Source: Alphaproteobacteria bacterium | GTDB taxonomy: Bacteria > Pseudomonadota > Alphaproteobacteria > JAJFFI01 | Assembly: GCA_021776755.1 (NCBI GenBank) | Contig: JAJFFI010000204.1 | Span: forward strand, 1-5,958 | Reading direction: 5' to 3' | DNA: 5,958 bases | In this document: piece by piece, positions 1-4,753 of the stretch | How the letters are laid out: every line of letters begins with the position of its first letter | Position numbering within the stretch: the stretch's first letter is position 1 | The notes under the pieces: generated by a model | What the model was told of the DNA's origin: nothing | What the model saw: only the letters and a program-made list of their open reading frames with translations | Database searches by the model: none | Translations under genes and position numbers: made by a program

Positions 1-141
1 GCCGACCGGGAAAAAATGGCATTCGACCTGATCCTTGGCCGCACCGCCATCAGGGGCCGCCGGCTCCTGGTAAATCCAGGGCGATCTTTTCTAGCCGGGC
101 CACCGGCACTGCTGCCAGCAATGGCCAAATGCTCGCCGTAA
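1..141 (+). CDS. C-terminal end of RimB-like 'ATP-dependent zinc protease' (partial)
   Basis: The first frame is open from the left edge to a TAA at 139-141, giving the last 46 residues of a protein that begins outside the window. The string DREKMAFDLILGRTAIRG followed by LLVNPGRSFLAG matches what I know of the C-terminus of the putative ATP-dependent zinc protease family (PF05618), whose members end in an LLGR-A-xRG...VDPGRSFL block. In that family the LGR segment resembles the second loop of retropepsin-like aspartic proteases, so the zinc-protease name may be historical. In Pseudomonas the neighbouring homologue RimB is reported to act on RimK-modified ribosomal protein S6. Its position 68 bases upstream of rimK on the same strand fits that role. 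VNP replaces the usual VDP, and a short Ala/Pro tail follows. The catalytic N-terminal half is not visible, so activity cannot be judged. Confidence 0.82.
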   Translation, partial: ADREKMAFDLILGRTAIRGRRLLVNPGRSFLAGPPALLPAMAKCSP

Positions 142-147
142 GATGGA

Positions 148-174
148 CTTCCGCGCACCTATAAGCGCAGGAAG
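148..174 (+). other. Intercistronic hairpin between the protease gene and rimK
   Basis: CTTCC-GCGC (148-156) can pair with GCGC-(A)-GGAAG (165-174) around the 8-base loop ACCTATAA, giving nine base pairs with one bulged A at 169. No T run follows, so it is unlikely to be a full terminator. It could set mRNA processing or differential expression between the two genes. The structure was found by eye; no folding energy was calculated. Confidence 0.4.
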
Positions 175-196
175 CCGGCGAGCACCACATCTAACC

Positions 197-202
197 AAGG
201 AG
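197..202 (+). promoter_or_regulatory. Ribosome binding site of rimK
   Basis: AAGGAG is seven bases ahead of the ATG at 210, an ideal Shine-Dalgarno arrangement. It decides the start codon over the unrelated frame opening at 143. Confidence 0.85.
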
Positions 203-209
203 AATAATA

Positions 210-1115
210 ATGAAAATCGCAATGCTCGCCCGGAATCCGGATCTTTATTCGCACCAGCGCTTGAAACAGGCCGCCGAAGAACGCGGACATGTGCTGGACA
301 TCATCAATACGCTGCGCTGCTACATGAACATCGTCTCCCGCCGTTCGCAAATCTACTACAACGGTGAGGAATTACCGCATTACGATGCCGTAATCCCGCG
401 GATCGGCGCCTCGGTGACATTCTATGGCCTCGCGGTTCTGCGCCAGTTCGAGATGATGGGCGTCTACCCCCTGAACGAATCCGTCGCCATCGGCAGATCG
501 CGGGACAAATTGCGCTCGCTTCAAATTCTGGCGCGGGAAGGCATCGGCCTGCCGGTGACGACCTTCGCGCATGATCCGAAACAAACCGAGGAAGTCCTGA
601 AGCTTGCCGGCGGGGCACCGCTGGTCATCAAGCTCCTGGAAGGAACCCAGGGCATTGGTGTGGTTCTGGCGGATACCGACCGCTCGGCAAAATCCATTGT
701 CGAGGCGTTTCGCGGCGCCAAGGTCAATATTCTGGTGCAGGAGTTCATCAAGGAATCCGGCGGCACCGACATTCGCGCGCTCGTCGTCGGCGGCAAGGTC
801 GTGGCCGCAATGAAGCGCACGGGTGCGGCGGATGATTTCCGCTCCAACCTGCACCGTGGCGGCAGCGCCCAGACAGTCAAGATCTCGGCCGAGGAGCGTT
901 CCACGGCGGTCCGCTCGGCGAAGGCGATGGGACTCAATGTCTGCGGTGTCGATCTGCTGCGGGCCAATCATGGTCCGGTCGTGATGGAGGTCAATTCGTC
1001 GCCGGGTCTTGAAGGCGTCGAGAAGGCCACCGGCATCGACGTTGCCGGGCAAATTATCGAGCTTCTGGAGAAAAAGGCACCGGGTGGAAAGACCAAGACA
1101 AAGGGCAAGGGCTGA
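210..1115 (+). CDS. rimK: RimK: ATP-dependent glutamate ligase modifying ribosomal protein S6
   Basis: This 301-residue protein is almost the same length as E. coli RimK (300) and aligns by eye along its whole length. RimK ligates L-glutamates to the C-terminus of ribosomal protein S6 using ATP, and the E. coli enzyme also makes free poly-alpha-glutamate. The N-terminal preATP-grasp domain is about residues 1-95. [11 protein letters not shown] (K100), [15 protein letters not shown] (K141 and the flexible loop), LVQEFIKE (E178), DIRALVVG and [10 protein letters not shown] (N213) form the ATP-grasp core. D248, E260 and N262 (in VDLL and MEVNSSPG) are the magnesium ligands expected for the family. 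The C-terminus ends in a basic tail, KTKTKGKG, that E. coli RimK lacks. The TGA stop shares its A with the next ATG (TGATG), implying translational coupling. No key residue is missing, so an active enzyme is expected. Confidence 0.96.
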   Translation: MKIAMLARNPDLYSHQRLKQAAEERGHVLDIINTLRCYMNIVSRRSQIYYNGEELPHYDAVIPRIGASVTFYGLAVLRQFEMMGVYPLNESVAIGRSRDKLRSLQILAREGIGLPVTTFAHDPKQTEEVLKLAGGAPLVIKLLEGTQGIGVVLADTDRSAKSIVEAFRGAKVNILVQEFIKESGGTDIRALVVGGKVVAAMKRTGAADDFRSNLHRGGSAQTVKISAEERSTAVRSAKAMGLNVCGVDLLRANHGPVVMEVNSSPGLEGVEKATGIDVAGQIIELLEKKAPGGKTKTKGKG

Positions 1116-2158
1116 TGCCGAAACGGGCGGCGTTCGAACTGGGCACGCGTCAGATAGCGGCCGGTAACCGCGAAACGATTGACCTGCCGGTCAGCGTTCT
1201 CTCGGACCACACGCCGGTTTCGATGTCGGTGCATGTGATTCACGGACGCCGCCCGGGCCCGACGCTGTTTGTCAGTGCCGCCGTGCATGGGGATGAAGTC
1301 GTCGGCGTCGAGATCGTGCGGCGGCTCCTTCGGGCGTCCAATCTGGACAGGCTCAAGGGAACATTGCTCTGTATTCCGATCGTCAATTCCTTCGGCTTCA
1401 TGAACCGGTCGCGCTATTTGCCCGACAGGCGCGATCTCAATCTTTCGTTTCCAGGAAGTGCCGGGGGCTCGCTCGCCGCCCGGCTGGCGCATATTTTCAT
1501 GCAGGAAATCGTCGCGCGATCCGACGCCGGCATCGATTTGCATACCGCGGCGATCCATCGGACCAATCTGCCGCAAATCAGGGTATCGCCGGCCAGGCCG
1601 GAGACGATGGCGTTGGCGGAAGCCTTTGGTGCCCCTGTGATCGTCACCTCGAAGATCCGCGAGGGATCGCTGCGCCAGGCGGGGCAGGACAACGGCGCCG
1701 ATATTCTGCTGTATGAAGCCGGCGAAGCCCTGCGGTTCGATGAATCCGCCGTGCGGACCGGGGTCACCGGCATCATGCGTTCGATGCACTATCTTGGAAT
1801 GGTGTCCGCGAAAGGGATTTCAAAGCCGAAAGCTGCGTCGATCCGGACATCCTCGAGCTATTGGTTCCGCGCGCCCGTTGGCGGTCTCTTGCGCACGTTC
1901 AAGACGATCGGTGACCAGGTCGAGAGCGGTGATGTCCTCGGAATCGTGTCAGATCCCTTTGGCGAAAAGGAATCCGAACTGGTGGTCGAAAATGGCGGCC
2001 TGCTGATCGGCCGCACCAATCTCCCGATCGTCAACGAAGGAGACGCGCTTTTTCACATCGCCAAGCTCAAGCGCGACGACGATGCCGAGGCGACGATCAG
2101 CAGTCTGGCCGCACAGTTCGACGAGGATCCGTTTCTCGATGATGAGGAAATTATCTGA
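1115..2158 (+). CDS. Succinylglutamate desuccinylase/aspartoacylase-family zinc hydrolase
   Basis: This 347-residue protein belongs to the AstE/AspA family (PF04952, M14 carboxypeptidase-like fold). The HGDE motif supplies zinc ligands H58 and E61, and GIDLHTA supplies the third ligand, H143. YEAGE places the probable catalytic glutamate at E201. The C-terminal part, from about residue 250, contains APVGGLLR and a beta-rich barrel-like domain, then an acidic tail. The family hydrolyses N-acyl amino acids or C-terminal amide bonds. The specific substrate is unknown, and true AstE (arginine catabolism) is unlikely because no ast genes are nearby. The one-base TGATG overlap with rimK and the upstream protease suggest a role with glutamylated products, which is inference. 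One oddity is RDLNLSFPG (residues 106-114), where the family normally has DLNR; the expected substrate-binding arginine is leucine 110. The start is fixed by the overlap. Confidence 0.88.
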   Translation: MPKRAAFELGTRQIAAGNRETIDLPVSVLSDHTPVSMSVHVIHGRRPGPTLFVSAAVHGDEVVGVEIVRRLLRASNLDRLKGTLLCIPIVNSFGFMNRSRYLPDRRDLNLSFPGSAGGSLAARLAHIFMQEIVARSDAGIDLHTAAIHRTNLPQIRVSPARPETMALAEAFGAPVIVTSKIREGSLRQAGQDNGADILLYEAGEALRFDESAVRTGVTGIMRSMHYLGMVSAKGISKPKAASIRTSSSYWFRAPVGGLLRTFKTIGDQVESGDVLGIVSDPFGEKESELVVENGGLLIGRTNLPIVNEGDALFHIAKLKRDDDAEATISSLAAQFDEDPFLDDEEII

Positions 2159-2176
2159 AGCATGCGGCGTCAAGGA

Positions 2177-2196
2177 GACCGCATAGGCGGGCGGTT
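2177..2196 (+). terminator. Weak hairpin after the rim cluster (possible terminator)
   Basis: GACCGC (2177-2182) can pair with GCGGTT (2191-2196, one G-U pair) across a nine-base loop, about 20 bases after the stop codon. Only three T residues follow (2195-2197), so intrinsic termination would be poor. It is the only candidate 3' end structure I see for the cluster. Confidence 0.25.
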
Positions 2197-2200
2197 TCGC

Positions 2201-2210
2201 GTGAATTCAC
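2201..2210. repeat. Perfect 10-bp palindrome GTGAATTCAC
   Basis: GTGAATTCAC is self-complementary and lies between the rim cluster and metY. It could be a dimeric regulator half-site pair or chance. No second copy was found in the window. Confidence 0.35.
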
Positions 2211-2270
2211 CCTCGCCTCATGTCATCCGCCGGCCCGTCATGATGCATGTCCGAATCCGAAAATCGCCCC

Positions 2271-2286
2271 TGTGACCTTCGTCACT
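2271..2286. promoter_or_regulatory. CRP/FNR-type dyad TGTGA-N6-TCACT upstream of metY
   Basis: TGTGACCTTCGTCACT differs from the CRP consensus dyad (TGTGA-N6-TCACA) only at the last base. The inner GTGAC-CTTC-GTCAC is a perfect inverted repeat. It lies 112 bases before the metY start codon. The binding factor is inferred; an unrelated dimeric regulator could use the same dyad. Confidence 0.4.
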
Positions 2287-2303
2287 TCATTTCGGGCACG
2301 TTT

Positions 2304-2351
2304 GCGGCATAAGCCGCGTCATCCGCAGACGGCCATGAGGGCTGCCTGCGG
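2304..2351 (+). promoter_or_regulatory. Structured metY leader: two adjacent hairpins
   Basis: The first hairpin is GCGGC-ATAA-GCCGC (2304-2317). The second pairs CCGCAG (2323-2328) with CTGCGG (2346-2351), and CGGCC (2330-2334) with GGCTG (2340-2344, one G-U pair), around the loop ATGAG, with a single A/C mismatch. I looked for SAM-II, SAH and cobalamin riboswitch core motifs and did not see them. It may be an unassigned leader element or a processing signal. No folding software was used. Confidence 0.4.
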
Positions 2352-2384
2352 TCTTGCCAGGTAGGCGAGAGTCATCATTCCAGG

Positions 2385-2390
2385 AAGGAG
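2385..2390 (+). promoter_or_regulatory. Ribosome binding site of metY
   Basis: AAGGAG stands seven bases before the ATG at 2398, matching the rimK spacing exactly. It supports this start and hence the polar N-terminal extension of the protein. Confidence 0.85.
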
Positions 2391-2397
2391 CATTCCG

Positions 2398-3768
2398 ATG
2401 AGCGATCATTCGAACACGGGCGGCGCGGCTGCGGCCGGCACGCCTGCCAACGACCATCACCAAAATCCCGAAACCCTCGTTCTGCATCACGGCTACCGTT
2501 CGGACCCGGCGTCGGGTTCGGTCGCGGTGCCGATCCACCAGACCACGAGCTTCACGTTTGAGGACGTGGGCCACGCCCAGCGGCTCTTCGCGCTCGAGGA
2601 GATCGGCAACGTCTATACGCGGCTCGGCAATCCGACGACTGACGTGCTCGAGCAGCGCGTGGCGGCGCTGGAGGGCGGTGTTGCGGCCCTGGCCATGGCC
2701 TCGGGTCAGGCGGCCATCACGGTGGCGCTGCAGAACATCGCCCGGGCGGGCGACAACATCGTCAGCTCGACCGATCTCTACGGCGGCGCGGTCAATCTGC
2801 TGACCAACACGTTTGCCAACTTCGGCATCGAGGTGCGGTTCGTCGACCCGTCGGATCCGGAAAACTTCCGCCGCGCAGCGGATGAGAACACTCGCGCGTT
2901 CTTCGCCGAGACCCTGCCGAACCCCAAACTCGCGGTCTTCCCGATTGCCGAGGTTGCCGACATCGGCAATGACCTCGGCATTCCGCTGGTCGTCGACAAC
3001 ACGTCGGCGCCGGTGATCTGCCGCCCGATCGACTTCGGCGCCCATATCGTCGTGCACTCGACCACCAAGTACATCGGCGGTCACGGCACCTCGATCGGCG
3101 GCGTCATCGTCGACAGCGGCAAGTTCGACTGGGAGGGACACGCGGACAAGCACCCGATGCTGAACCAGCCCGACCCGAGCTATCACGGCGCGGTCTGGAC
3201 TGAGGCTGCAAAGCCGCTCGGCCCCATCGCCTACATCCTGAAGGCCCGGGTCACGCTGCTCCGCGACTGTGGAGCTGCCATGAGCCCGTTCAACGCGTTC
3301 CAGTTCATCCAGGGTCTTGAGACCCTGCCGCTCCGGATGCGTGAGCATTGCCGGAACGCGCGGGACGTGGCTGGCTGGCTGGCGTCACACCCGATGGTCG
3401 AGAAGGTGATTTTCCCCGGGCAGTCCCGGGGCGAGGAGAAGCGCCGTGCCGAAACCTATCTCCGGGGCGGCTTCGGCGGGATGATCGGGATCGAGCTCAA
3501 GGGCGGCGAGACGGCCGGGCTCGCGTTCATCGACGCGCTCGAGATGTTTTATCACGTGGCCAATATCGGCGACGCCCGCTCGCTCGCGACCCATCCGTGG
3601 AGCTCCACCCACCAGCAGCTCTCGGCGGACGAGAAGCACGCGGCCGGCGTCACCGAAGGCTTCGTGCGGCTTTCGATCGGGATCGAGCACATCGACGATA
3701 TCCTCGCCGATCTCGCCCGTGCGCTCGTGGCCGTGGCCAAGGCAACGCCGTCAAAAGCCGCTGCCTGA
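2398..3768 (+). CDS. metY: O-acetylhomoserine sulfhydrylase (MetY)
   Basis: This is a 456-residue PLP enzyme of the Cys/Met metabolism family (PF01053). It converts O-acetylhomoserine and sulfide to homocysteine in the cytoplasm, the direct-sulfhydrylation route to methionine. Residues 1-22 are a polar Ala/Gly/His extension; the conserved fold starts near ETLVLHHGY. YTRLGNPT (Y73, R75) contacts the PLP phosphate of a partner subunit, and ASGQAA (S102-A106) lines the cofactor pocket. Y128 stacks on PLP, D200 in VVDNT pairs with the pyridine nitrogen, and K224 in HSTTKYIGGHG forms the Schiff base. The insertion around residues 243-267 (FDWEGH...NQPDPSYHG) and the length above 430 favour MetY over cystathionine gamma-synthase or MetZ, which are near 400 residues. 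No other methionine gene is adjacent. An alternative is a closely related acylhomoserine sulfhydrylase using O-succinylhomoserine. Confidence 0.93.
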   Translation: MSDHSNTGGAAAAGTPANDHHQNPETLVLHHGYRSDPASGSVAVPIHQTTSFTFEDVGHAQRLFALEEIGNVYTRLGNPTTDVLEQRVAALEGGVAALAMASGQAAITVALQNIARAGDNIVSSTDLYGGAVNLLTNTFANFGIEVRFVDPSDPENFRRAADENTRAFFAETLPNPKLAVFPIAEVADIGNDLGIPLVVDNTSAPVICRPIDFGAHIVVHSTTKYIGGHGTSIGGVIVDSGKFDWEGHADKHPMLNQPDPSYHGAVWTEAAKPLGPIAYILKARVTLLRDCGAAMSPFNAFQFIQGLETLPLRMREHCRNARDVAGWLASHPMVEKVIFPGQSRGEEKRRAETYLRGGFGGMIGIELKGGETAGLAFIDALEMFYHVANIGDARSLATHPWSSTHQQLSADEKHAAGVTEGFVRLSIGIEHIDDILADLARALVAVAKATPSKAAA

Positions 3769-3784
3769 GGGAACTTTCAGGCAG
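3761..3784 (+). other. Hairpin enclosing the metY stop codon
   Basis: CTGCCTGA (3761-3768), which ends with the TGA stop codon, is perfectly complementary to TCAGGCAG (3777-3784). Two further G-U pairs close a GAAC tetraloop, for ten pairs in total. No T run follows. It probably protects the mRNA 3' end or assists the terminator immediately downstream. Confidence 0.5.
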
Positions 3785-3795
3785 GCACGCGAAAA

Positions 3796-3819
3796 CGGGG
3801 GGACCGGGCGGTCCCCCTG
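3796..3819. terminator. Probable bidirectional terminator between metY and the zinc-ribbon gene
   Basis: GGGGGACC (3798-3805) pairs with GGTCCCCC (3810-3817) around GGGC. On the plus strand it is extended by a G-U and a C-G pair (3796-3819). On the minus strand the stem is followed by CGTTTTCG, and on the plus strand by TGACTTCGTTTC. Flanking GAAAACG and CGTTTC could lengthen the stem. T runs are short, so its strength comes from the GC-rich stem. It lies between two converging genes. Confidence 0.6.
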
Positions 3820-3868
3820 ACTTCGTTTCAAAACGCTGTTCGTATCCAGGGTGCCGGAGAGCCGGTGT

Positions 3869-4051
3869 TTACGGCAGCGGCCGCGACTCCGCGCCGGCGC
3901 GCCAGGACGACGAGCGCTTGCAGCGGGGGCATACGCGTTCGCCCGACCACTCGCTCTCGAACTGGGTGTCGCAACGCAGACACTGGCGAATCTTCGGCTT
4001 GTCGCCGGGAGGCGGCGTCGCCTGCGGTTTTGTGTTCACGGAACTACTCAC
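3869..4051 (-). CDS. Small double-CxxC zinc-ribbon protein
   Basis: This 60-residue minus-strand protein starts at a GTG, with AAGGA (4058-4062) six bases upstream. An in-frame TAA at 4061-4063 excludes a longer form. The N-terminus (1-20) is polar and proline-rich, probably disordered. The core is QCLRCDTQFESEW (C24, C27) and GERVCPRCK (C41, C44), two CxxC knuckles 13 residues apart that would bind one zinc as a ribbon. It ends with SSSWR and a short tail. It has no signal peptide or membrane segment. Similar small hypothetical proteins with a CxxC...SEW-GERxCxxC pattern occur in alphaproteobacteria, to my recollection without a known function. It converges on metY and diverges from the large adhesin gene. 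Zinc binding is a confident inference; a nucleic-acid or protein-binding role is only possible. Confidence 0.78.
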   Translation of the reverse strand: MSSSVNTKPQATPPPGDKPKIRQCLRCDTQFESEWSGERVCPRCKRSSSWRAGAESRPLP

Positions 4052-4155
4052 TTGATTTCCTTACCTGATTTCTTCTGCCCGAAGCCGGGGGCGCGGAGTG
4101 CACACCGGAATCCGGAACAATTCGAGATGCACGCCAGAGACGCGGAGGCGGCACC

Positions 4156-4239
4156 ATGACGGTGGCGCGCGCATTCACGTCCGGCCCTTTCGGGACGCCG
4201 CTGCTGCCAGCGATGCGTGATCGACTTAGACCTAAATAA
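4156..4239 (+). CDS. Possible 27-residue small protein
   Basis: An ATG at 4156 follows GGAGG (4144-4148) with a seven-base spacer, a better ribosome binding site than that of the large gene downstream. The frame runs 27 codons to a TAA at 4237-4239. The peptide begins MTVARAFTSGPFG and ends MRDRLRPK. It has a basic C-terminus and no membrane segment, cysteines or family that I recognise. It lies in the divergent region, antisense to the presumed 5' leader of the zinc-ribbon gene. The Shine-Dalgarno is the only strong evidence; it may well be chance in GC-rich DNA. Confidence 0.2.
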   Translation: MTVARAFTSGPFGTPLLPAMRDRLRPK

Positions 4240-4260
4240 GACATATATCGCATTTTGCAA
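4233..4260 (-). promoter_or_regulatory. Candidate minus-strand promoter for the zinc-ribbon gene
   Basis: Read on the minus strand, TTGCAA (4260-4255) is followed after 16 bases by TATTTA (4238-4233). Both boxes are imperfect sigma70 matches. It would give a leader of about 175 bases for the gene starting at 4051. The -35 overlaps the dyad GCATT-TTGC-AATGC (4250-4263), which could act as an operator. Weak evidence. Confidence 0.2.
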
Positions 4261-4263
4261 TGC
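4250..4263. repeat. Inverted repeat GCATT-TTGC-AATGC
   Basis: Two five-base perfect arms flank TTGC at the junction where GC-rich DNA turns AT-rich. It may be a small operator or hairpin; its significance is uncertain. Confidence 0.3.
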
Positions 4264-4279
4264 AACACAGCCAGTAAAT

Positions 4280-4289
4280 TTAACGTTAA
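4280..4289. repeat. Perfect 10-bp palindrome TTAACGTTAA
   Basis: TTAACGTTAA is self-complementary, and its last A is the first base of the first AGTATT box. Its position at the edge of the box array suggests a shared regulatory role, but chance in AT-rich DNA cannot be excluded. Confidence 0.35.
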
Positions 4290-4431
4290 GTATTCAATGA
4301 AGAAAAATACTGACAAAGAAAATGAGTCCGCTCGTATTTGTGTGCTTGTTTATATTTTTAATTATAAATAAAATAGTCTCCGATTCAGTATTTGGTTTCT
4401 ACTGTCATAATACTGAGCGAGTTTTAGTATT
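4289..4431. repeat. Array of five AGTATT/AATACT boxes
   Basis: AGTATT occurs at 4289-4294, 4387-4392 and 4426-4431. Its complement AATACT occurs at 4306-4311 and 4409-4414. Two oppositely oriented pairs have exactly 11 bases between boxes (4289/4306 and 4409/4426). The 4385-4392 and 4409-4416 boxes extend to TCAGTATT/AATACTGA, an eight-base perfect inverted repeat. The consensus is roughly T-C/T/A-AGTATT. The array flanks the candidate promoter at 4346-4374. Operator function is inferred. Confidence 0.5.
4346..4374 (+). promoter_or_regulatory. Candidate sigma70-like promoter for the large repeat-protein gene
   Basis: TTGTTT (4346-4351) and TAAAAT (4369-4374) are separated by 17 bases. Initiation near 4381 would leave a leader of about 400 bases. 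A second possibility is the extended -10 TGTCATAAT at 4403-4411, without a clear -35. In DNA this AT-rich, -10-like matches are common, so confidence is low. Confidence 0.3.
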
Positions 4432-4447
4432 CCGGCACTGTTCGAGC

Positions 4448-4459
4448 CCGGCGCGCCGG
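4448..4459. repeat. Perfect 12-bp GC-only palindrome CCGGCGCGCCGG
   Basis: CCGGCGCGCCGG is fully self-complementary and lies in the GC-rich patch inside the AT-rich region. A cruciform, a recombination scar or chance are all possible. Confidence 0.35.
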
Positions 4460-4566
4460 CGGTCAGTTCGGCCGTTGCCAGACGGGATACACAGAAATTT
4501 TTTTGGGCCGACCACACTGGACGGATCAGCCGCCCGGTTTCCATCCTCGCCATGAAGAAGCCTTGC

Positions 4567-4614
4567 GAATTCTTCCGGGTCCGGCTGTAAGTTCCTCCGG
4601 TTACAGACGAATTC
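4567..4614 (+). repeat. Nested inverted repeat bounded by two GAATTC sites
   Basis: GAATTC at 4567-4572 and at 4609-4614 can pair with each other. Inside them CTGTAA (4585-4590) pairs with TTACAG (4601-4606) around a ten-base loop. Together they could form a two-storey hairpin in the leader RNA with an asymmetric internal loop. Confidence 0.35.
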
Positions 4615-4665
4615 TAAATTTCCGAAAAATTTGTCTAAAAGTACTCGTAAAAACGAATAAAGAGC

Positions 4666-4702
4666 AGCCTAATTATATTTCGATATTTACTTGAGGCTTT
4701 TT
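4666..4702 (+). terminator. Terminator-like hairpin with T run inside the adhesin leader
   Basis: AGCCT (4666-4670) pairs with AGGCT (4694-4698), which runs into TTTTT (4698-4702). Inside, ATAT-TTCG-ATAT (4675-4686) can form a small stem. The outer stem is only five pairs, so this is a weak terminator. Its place within the leader of the large gene would suit attenuation. Confidence 0.3.
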
Positions 4703-4753
4703 AATAAAGAACGTCGCGAATTTGAGGTTCGTAACCGTTTCTTTACCTCGTAG

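Noticed and set aside
372..1052. Minus-strand frame (226 codons) opposite rimK
   Set aside because: Shadow frame; rimK on the plus strand is full length with all motifs.
2159..2397. SAM-II, SAH, SAM/SAH or cobalamin riboswitch upstream of metY
   Set aside because: Expected by gene context, but I could not find the conserved core sequences; a covariance-model search would be decisive.
2287..3348. Long minus-strand open frame (353 codons) opposite metY
   Set aside because: It is a GC-skew shadow of metY: Arg/Asp/Val-rich with no recognisable motif, while the plus strand shows every MetY catalytic residue.
3348..4055. Plus-strand frame of 235 codons overlapping the metY end and the zinc-ribbon gene
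   Set aside because: Arg/Gly-rich out-of-frame reading of metY that then runs antisense through the zinc-ribbon gene; it has no ribosome binding site or family resemblance.
3851..4159. Plus-strand frame (102 codons) ending at an ATGA overlap with the 27-codon ORF
   Set aside because: Mostly antisense to the zinc-ribbon gene with an Arg/Ala-rich composition. The ATGA overlap with the small ORF looked like coupling, but the upstream frame itself has no support.
4044..4316. Minus-strand frame (90 codons) overlapping the zinc-ribbon start
   Set aside because: Its hydrophobic beginning comes only from AT-rich DNA and the rest from GC-rich DNA; no ribosome binding site or family match, and the zinc-ribbon gene has its own good start.
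4289..4431. CRISPR-like array
   Set aside because: The boxes are only 6-8 bases, alternate in orientation and have unequal gaps of 11-75 bases, which fits operators rather than CRISPR repeats and spacers.
4322..4555. Plus-strand frame (77 codons) with a hydrophobic, signal-like N-terminus
   Set aside because: The hydrophobic stretch reflects T-rich codons in AT-rich DNA, there is no GGAG-type site upstream, and the composition changes abruptly with the GC-rich patch.
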